A DNA stretch of 64,000 bases. It comes from Streptomyces sp. NBC_00620. Lineage in GTDB: Bacteria > Actinomycetota > Actinomycetes > Streptomycetales > Streptomycetaceae. A program made the position numbers and the translations under genes. Shown here in pieces: positions 59,467 to 64,000 of the stretch. Under the pieces are notes generated by a model. That model did no database searches. It saw nothing but the letters and a program-made list of their open reading frames with translations, and had not been told where the DNA came from. Location: positions 1,240,001 through 1,304,000 of the forward strand of contig NZ_JAPENY010000002.1 in assembly GCF_026341825.1 (NCBI RefSeq). The letters are read 5' to 3'. Each line of letters begins with the position of its first letter. The first letter of the stretch is position 1.

Positions 59467-60621
59467 TCAGGCGGGCGCGGCGGCGAGGCGGTGGGGGTCG
59501 AATAGGCCGATCGGGTGCTCGGTGCTGCCCTGCAGGGCCAGGTCGGCGAGGATCTCGCCGACGACCGGCACGAACTTGAAGCCGTGCCCGGAGAACCCGC
59601 AGGCCACGGTGACGGACTCCGGGTGCGCGGGGTGCCGCGCGATGACGAAGTGCTCGTCGGGTGTGTTGGAGTACATGCAGGTGGCGGCCTTGAGGAAGGT
59701 GCCGGGCAGGTCGGGGATGCAGCGGGCCATGTGGTCCGCCATGGCCTGGATCTCGTCCTCGTGCACGGTCCGGTCGATGTTCTCCGGGGTGCACTCGACG
59801 CCCTTGCGGAAGAAGGCGACCTTGGCGCCGAGATCCGGTCCGTCGATGGACGGGAAGCCGTAGACCTGGACTCCGGCCGCGTCCTCCCAGATGTAGATGG
59901 GGTGGTTCTCGGGGAGGAACGGCCGGACCCCGGCCTTCGGCTGGAACCAGTACATGACCTGCCGCTCGATGGAGAACGGCACCCCCAGATCGGTGAGCAG
60001 CTGCGGCGCCCACGCTCCCGGGCAGATCACCAACTGGCCAGCCGTGTACGTGTTCTCGGCCGTGTGGACGCGTACGCCGTCCTTGTACGGCTCCCAGCGC
60101 GTCATCGGCTCCTCGAAGTGCAGGTCGGCGCCCTGGCGGGTGGCGAGCTGGAGGTGCGCGGCGACGGTGTTCTCGGGGCGGATCAGGCCGGCCTTCTTCT
60201 CGAAGAGCGCGACCTCGTCGTCGTTCGGGTTGAGCGTCGGGAAGCGGCGGCGGATCTCGGCCGCGTCCAGGATCTCGTGCGGCAGGTCCCACTGGGTGGC
60301 GGAGCGCAGCGAGCCGGAGAAGGTCAGCGAGTCGGGGGGACCGATCATCACGCCGCCGCAGAGCGTCGCGATGTCCCGCCCGGTGGCCCGCTCCACCTCG
60401 TCATACAGCTCGTACGCGCGGAGCAGCAGGGGTACGTACGCCGGGTCCTCGAAGTAGGACTGGCGTGTGATCCGCGAACCGCCGTGACTGGAGCCGCGGT
60501 TGTGGACCGGCCCGAACTTCTCCAGGCCGAGCACGCGGGCGCCGCGCGCGGAGAGGTGGTGGGCGGCGGCGCTGCCCATACCGCCGAGACCGATCACGAT
60601 CACGTCGTAAGTCGGGGACAC
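59467..60621 (-). CDS. solA: Monomeric sarcosine oxidase (SolA/MSOX family)
   Basis: 384 residues from GTG 60621, behind AGGAGG. FAD dinucleotide fold GLGGMGSAAAHHLSARG, then LGLEKFGPVHNRGSSHGGSR typical of MSOX/N-methyltryptophan oxidase. The cysteine that carries FAD covalently is in KAATCMYSNTPDEHFVI. It oxidises sarcosine to glycine, H2O2 and formaldehyde. It sits 11 bases before gbcA and 52 bases after dmgO, matching the order of the pathway. Confidence 0.9.
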   Translation of the reverse strand: MSPTYDVIVIGLGGMGSAAAHHLSARGARVLGLEKFGPVHNRGSSHGGSRITRQSYFEDPAYVPLLLRAYELYDEVERATGRDIATLCGGVMIGPPDSLTFSGSLRSATQWDLPHEILDAAEIRRRFPTLNPNDDEVALFEKKAGLIRPENTVAAHLQLATRQGADLHFEEPMTRWEPYKDGVRVHTAENTYTAGQLVICPGAWAPQLLTDLGVPFSIERQVMYWFQPKAGVRPFLPENHPIYIWEDAAGVQVYGFPSIDGPDLGAKVAFFRKGVECTPENIDRTVHEDEIQAMADHMARCIPDLPGTFLKAATCMYSNTPDEHFVIARHPAHPESVTVACGFSGHGFKFVPVVGEILADLALQGSTEHPIGLFDPHRLAAAPA

Positions 60622-60673
60622 GGAAAGCCTCCTGAGGGTGTGTCAGCGGCAGACTGTGGCTGCGGCAGCTGTG

Positions 60674-63130
60674 TCAGCGGCGGATGCGGGTCATCTTCGG
60701 GTCGAAGAGCGGCTCGTCGGCGACGGTCGCGGCGACCTTCTCGCCGAAGTACTCGATGTGCACACCCGTGCCGCTCGCGAGCGCCGGCAGCCAGGCGTAC
60801 GCGACGCAGCGGCCCAGCGTGTAGCCGTACGAGGCGCTGGTCACGTAGCCGGCCGGGGCGCCGTCGACGAACACGGGCTCCTTGCCGAGGACCACGGAGG
60901 CCGGGTCGTCGAGGAGGAGGGGGGTGAGCCTGCGCGCCGGCTCCGCTGTGGCCAGACCCTGCAGTGCCTCCTGGCCGACGAACCCGTCCTTGTCCATGCG
61001 GACGGCGAAACCGACGCCCGCCTCGTACGGGTTGTGCTCGTCCGTCATGTCGACGCCCCAGGCGCGGTAACCCTTCTCCAGGCGGAGGGAGTTGAAGGCC
61101 GAACGCCCGGCCGCGATCACGCCGTGTTCTTCTCCCGCCTGCCACAACGTGTCCCAGAGCCTGAGTCCGAGGTCGGCGCTTGTGTACAACTCCCAGCCCA
61201 GCTCGCCGACATAGGACAGGCGCATCGCCGTCACCGGGACGTGCCCGAGGTAGGTCTCCTTCGCGCGGAAGTAGCCGAAGCCCTCGTGGGAGAAGTCGTC
61301 GCGGGTCAGCGGCTGGACGAGGTCGCGGGCGAGCGGGCCCCAGACGCCGATGCAGCAGGTGCCGGAGGTGATGTCTTTCAGGTGCACGTCTGCGGGTGCG
61401 TGCCTGAGGAGCCAGTCCAGGTCCGTGGGGGAGTTGGCACCCACCTGGAAGCGGTCGGGGGCGAGGCGCGCGACGGTGAGGTCGGAGCGTACGCCGCCGG
61501 TCTCGTCCAGGAGCAGGGTGTAGGTGACCGCGCCGGGCTTCTTGCGGAGGTTGTTGGTGGTCATGCGCTGGAGGAAGCCGAGGGCACCGGGGCCGGTGAC
61601 CTCGAGGCGGCGCAGCGGGGTCATGTCGTACAGCGCGACCTTCTCGCGGGTCGCCTTCGCCTCGGCGGCCGCGATGGGCGACCAGTAGCGGGCCGACCAG
61701 GCGTCGCGCTCGGGGAGGGGGTCGAGCGCGTCGACGAGCGGGGCGTTCGCCTCGTACCAGTGCGGGCGCTCCCAGCCGCCGCCCTCCAGGAAGTGCGCGC
61801 CGAGTTCCTGCTGCCGGGCGTAGAAGGGGCTGACGCGCAGCGGACGGGGCTGCTCCATCGGCTGGAGGGGGTGCAGGACGTCGTACACCTCGACGAACTG
61901 CTGTGAACCGCGTTCACGGATGTACGACGGTGAACGCTGCGCTTCCTCGAAACGCGTGAGGTCGCACTCGTGCAGGTCGATGGAGGCGCGACCGTCGACC
62001 ATCCACTCTGCGACCGCCTTGGCGACGCCTGCGGAGTGGGTGACCCAGACAGCCTCGGCCAGCCAGAAGCCGCGCAGTTTCCGCGACTCCCCGAGGACGG
62101 GCATGCCGTCGGGAGTGAAGGAGAAGACGCCGTTGAAGCCCTCCTCGATCTCCGTCTCGCGCAGGGCCGGCATCAGATCGCGGCAGTCGTCCCAGCTCGG
62201 CGCCCAGTCCTCCTCGGTGAAGGGGAAGGAGGACGGCATCTCCATGTCGTTCGCGCGCGCCTCGTCGTACGGGAGGATCGCGAACGGGTCGACGGGGAGC
62301 GGCTTGTGGGCGTAACTGCCGATGCCGATGCGGTCGTGGTGCTCGCGGAAGTAGAGGTCGCGGTCCTGGAAGCGGAGGATGGGCTTTTCGGCTTCCTCGG
62401 TCGCGCCTGTGAGTTCGGGGAGCTGCCGAGTCTTCGCGTACTGGTGCGCGAGCGGCTGCAGCGGGACCTCGACTCCGGCCATACGGCCGATGACCGGGCC
62501 CCAGAAACCGGCGGCGGAGACGACATGGTCGGCGGGGAAAGAGCCGCGGTCGGTGACGACGGCGGTGACCCGGCCGTCCTCCTGCTCGATGCCGGTGACC
62601 GTGTGGCGGTCCAGGAAGCGGGCGCCCCTTTCGACGGCGCGTGCCATCTGGGCGCGGGACGCGAGAACGGCGCGGGCCAGGCCGTCGTCGGGCGTGTGGA
62701 AGCCGCCGAGGACGGTCGACTCGTCGATGAGCGGCCAGAGTTCCTTGCAGCGGGCCGCGCTGACGATCTCGCCGCGCACGCCCCAGGAGGCGGCGTAACC
62801 GGCCTTGCGGTGCAGATCGGCCAGGCGCTCCGGCGTGGTCGCGAGCTCCAGGCCGCCGACCTGGTTGAAACAGGAAACCCCGTCCACCTGGAGGGAGTTG
62901 AACTTCGCGACCGTGTAGCGGGCGAACGCCGTGAGCGTCTTGGACGGGCTCGTCTGGAACACCAGTCCTGGCGCGTGCGAGGTGGAGCCGCCCGGGGCGG
63001 GCAGTGGTCCCTGTTCGAGAACGGTGACGTCGGTCCAGCCGCGGGCGGTCAGCTCGTCGGCGAGCGAACAGCCGACGATGCCGGCGCCCACGATGACCAC
63101 ACGGGGATGGGTTTCGGGTGTGCTGGACAT
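60674..63130 (-). CDS. dmgO: Dimethylglycine oxidase (FAD domain plus GcvT-like folate domain)
   Basis: 818 residues from ATG 63130, behind AAGGAGGGG. An N-terminal FAD domain (VVIVGAGIVGCSLADELTAR, then PLPAPGGSTSHAPGLVFQTS) is followed by a C-terminal aminomethyltransferase-like domain (MTPLRRLEVTGPGALGFLQR, TSGTCCIGVWGPLARDL, MRLSYVGELGWELYTSADLG). Length and order match Arthrobacter dimethylglycine oxidase (about 830 residues). It converts dimethylglycine to sarcosine and can pass the methyl carbon to tetrahydrofolate, so less free formaldehyde is released. Confidence 0.92.
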   Translation of the reverse strand: MSSTPETHPRVVIVGAGIVGCSLADELTARGWTDVTVLEQGPLPAPGGSTSHAPGLVFQTSPSKTLTAFARYTVAKFNSLQVDGVSCFNQVGGLELATTPERLADLHRKAGYAASWGVRGEIVSAARCKELWPLIDESTVLGGFHTPDDGLARAVLASRAQMARAVERGARFLDRHTVTGIEQEDGRVTAVVTDRGSFPADHVVSAAGFWGPVIGRMAGVEVPLQPLAHQYAKTRQLPELTGATEEAEKPILRFQDRDLYFREHHDRIGIGSYAHKPLPVDPFAILPYDEARANDMEMPSSFPFTEEDWAPSWDDCRDLMPALRETEIEEGFNGVFSFTPDGMPVLGESRKLRGFWLAEAVWVTHSAGVAKAVAEWMVDGRASIDLHECDLTRFEEAQRSPSYIRERGSQQFVEVYDVLHPLQPMEQPRPLRVSPFYARQQELGAHFLEGGGWERPHWYEANAPLVDALDPLPERDAWSARYWSPIAAAEAKATREKVALYDMTPLRRLEVTGPGALGFLQRMTTNNLRKKPGAVTYTLLLDETGGVRSDLTVARLAPDRFQVGANSPTDLDWLLRHAPADVHLKDITSGTCCIGVWGPLARDLVQPLTRDDFSHEGFGYFRAKETYLGHVPVTAMRLSYVGELGWELYTSADLGLRLWDTLWQAGEEHGVIAAGRSAFNSLRLEKGYRAWGVDMTDEHNPYEAGVGFAVRMDKDGFVGQEALQGLATAEPARRLTPLLLDDPASVVLGKEPVFVDGAPAGYVTSASYGYTLGRCVAYAWLPALASGTGVHIEYFGEKVAATVADEPLFDPKMTRIRR

Positions 63131-63163
63131 GCCCCTCCTTGCCGGGGTGGGGAGCGAACGCGC

Positions 63164-63805
63164 TCAGGGCCTGGGGACGTTGGGCCGCTCGGCGGCGACG
63201 GTGGTGTCCTCGCCGTGTCCGGTGCGGACGACCGTGTTGCCGGGGAGGGTGAGCAGCCGGTTGCGGATGGAGGCCTCGATGGTGGGCCGGTCGGAGTAGG
63301 AGCGGCCGGTCGCGCCGGGGCCGCCGTGGAAGAGGGTGTCCCCGGTGAAGACCGTGTCGAGGAACGGAACGTAGAGCGAGCAACTGCCCCAGGTGTGGCC
63401 TGGGTTGTGGATCACCTGGAGTTCGATGCCGGCGACCGAGATGATCTGACCGTCGGTCAGATCGCTGTCCGGCTTGCGGTCGGGGTGCGTGGCGGCCCAC
63501 AGTTCGTGGTCCGCGGGGTGCAACAGGATGGGTGCACCGGTGAGTTCGGCGAGTTCGACGGCCGCGTCGATGTGGTCGTCGTGCGCGTGAGTGCAGACGA
63601 TCGCGGCCACCGCACGGCCCGCGACGGCCTGGTGGATCGTACGGGCGTCATGGGCGGCGTCGACGATCAGCACCTCTTCGTCGTCGCCGAGCACCCAGAC
63701 GTTGTTGTCGACGTCGAAGGTGTCACCGTCGAGGTTGAACGTGCCGGAGGTGACGACGCGTTGGACTCGCACGCGGTGGCTCTGTCGAGTGCTGTGCGTG
63801 GTCAC
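63164..63805 (-). CDS. Metallo-beta-lactamase fold hydrolase (formaldehyde-pathway partner)
   Basis: 213 residues from GTG 63805, GTGA overlap with the dehydrogenase upstream. The zinc motif is CTHAHDDHIDAAVELAE, with the later ligands in IHNPGHTWGSC and FTGDTLFHGG. It is the standard neighbour of mycothiol-dependent formaldehyde dehydrogenase in actinobacteria, where a hydrolase for the mycothiol formate ester is expected. That function is inference. Confidence 0.85.
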   Translation of the reverse strand: MTTHSTRQSHRVRVQRVVTSGTFNLDGDTFDVDNNVWVLGDDEEVLIVDAAHDARTIHQAVAGRAVAAIVCTHAHDDHIDAAVELAELTGAPILLHPADHELWAATHPDRKPDSDLTDGQIISVAGIELQVIHNPGHTWGSCSLYVPFLDTVFTGDTLFHGGPGATGRSYSDRPTIEASIRNRLLTLPGNTVVRTGHGEDTTVAAERPNVPRP

Positions 63806-64000
63806 AGGACCACCACCGAACGCAGTACCTCGCCCCGGTGCATCTTCGCGAACGCCTCCTCGACCTGATCGAGCGAGATGGTCTCGCTGACGAAGGCGTT
63901 GAGGTCCAGCAGCCCGTAGAGGTACTGGTCGATGAGGAACGGGAAGTCGCGGCTCGGCAGACAGTCGCCGTACCAGGAGGACTTGAGGGCGCCGCCGCGC
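63802..64000 (-). CDS. mscR: Mycothiol-dependent formaldehyde dehydrogenase, C-terminal end (partial)
   Basis: Only the last 65 codons are in the window. They read ...GALKSSWYGDCLPSRDFPFL, then LNAFVSETISLDQVEEAFAK and MHRGEVLRSVVVL, the usual C-terminus of zinc-type S-(hydroxymethyl)mycothiol dehydrogenase. The stop overlaps the MBL gene by GTGA. It oxidises the mycothiol adduct of formaldehyde, linking this end of the cluster to the demethylation steps downstream. Confidence 0.75.
   Translation of the reverse strand, partial: RGGALKSSWYGDCLPSRDFPFLIDQYLYGLLDLNAFVSETISLDQVEEAFAKMHRGEVLRSVVVL

Overview
The window is chromosomal DNA of a Streptomyces species. GC content is very high with strong third-position bias, GTG starts are common, and neighbouring genes often overlap by ATGA or GTGA. 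Diagnostic actinomycete genes are present: the smeA-sffA sporulation pair, rbpA with a SigR-type promoter, a ribE-ribM-ribBA-ribH operon behind an FMN riboswitch, and a mycothiol-dependent formaldehyde dehydrogenase. As recalled, the gene order from about 850 to 34,900 matches S. coelicolor from around SCO1447 down to SCO1415. I see no tRNA, rRNA, transposase, prophage or CRISPR array.

Layout. 1-2,040: a truncated MFS exporter divergent from a ROK regulator, with a perfect palindrome between them. 2,040-7,430: an orphan chitinase-type promoter, the FMN riboswitch, the riboflavin operon, hisE-hisG and a small membrane protein. 7,629-13,180: two CNNM/DUF21-CBS membrane proteins, a CbbX/EccA-like AAA ATPase and a P-loop kinase-like ORF with no usable start codon. 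13,390-18,900: secreted enzymes (C39-type peptidase, M1 peptidase, GH18 chitinase), a 48-residue membrane protein and a TetR regulator. 19,080-25,750: acyl-CoA dehydrogenase, a lipocalin-like protein, a phosphotransferase, an Lrp regulator and a YtcJ-type amidohydrolase. 26,290-33,000: polyprenol-phosphate mannose synthase, FxsA, RbpA, an MFS protein, a GDPD coupled to a YczE-type membrane protein, and a divergent MocR regulator. 33,080-40,500: SffA and SmeA, ankyrin and HEAT-repeat proteins, then an operon of two glycosyltransferases and an SGNH hydrolase.

40,519-45,840 is a 5-oxoprolinase operon (transporter, DUF1445 protein, PxpA, PxpB, PxpC) divergent from a GntR/FCD regulator, with a perfect 17-bp palindrome between. 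45,930-53,420 is the most unusual block: three co-directional genes that look like a kleisin-like protein, a KITE-like winged-helix protein and a 1628-residue SMC-like ATPase. This resembles MukBEF, MksBEF or Wadjet, but no JetD/topoisomerase-VI-like nuclease is adjacent. The SMC subunit has Asn where the Walker B catalytic Glu normally sits.

53,490-64,000 is one minus-strand catabolic cluster that accounts for choline to glycine: permease, choline oxidase-like enzyme, betaine aldehyde dehydrogenase, Rieske glycine-betaine monooxygenase, dimethylglycine oxidase and monomeric sarcosine oxidase. The two genes at its upstream end (metallo-beta-lactamase-fold hydrolase and mycothiol-dependent formaldehyde dehydrogenase) fit removal of the formaldehyde released by the demethylation steps. 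Two short GC-rich repeat families sit at gene 3' ends, and one related repeat supplies the last codons of sffA.
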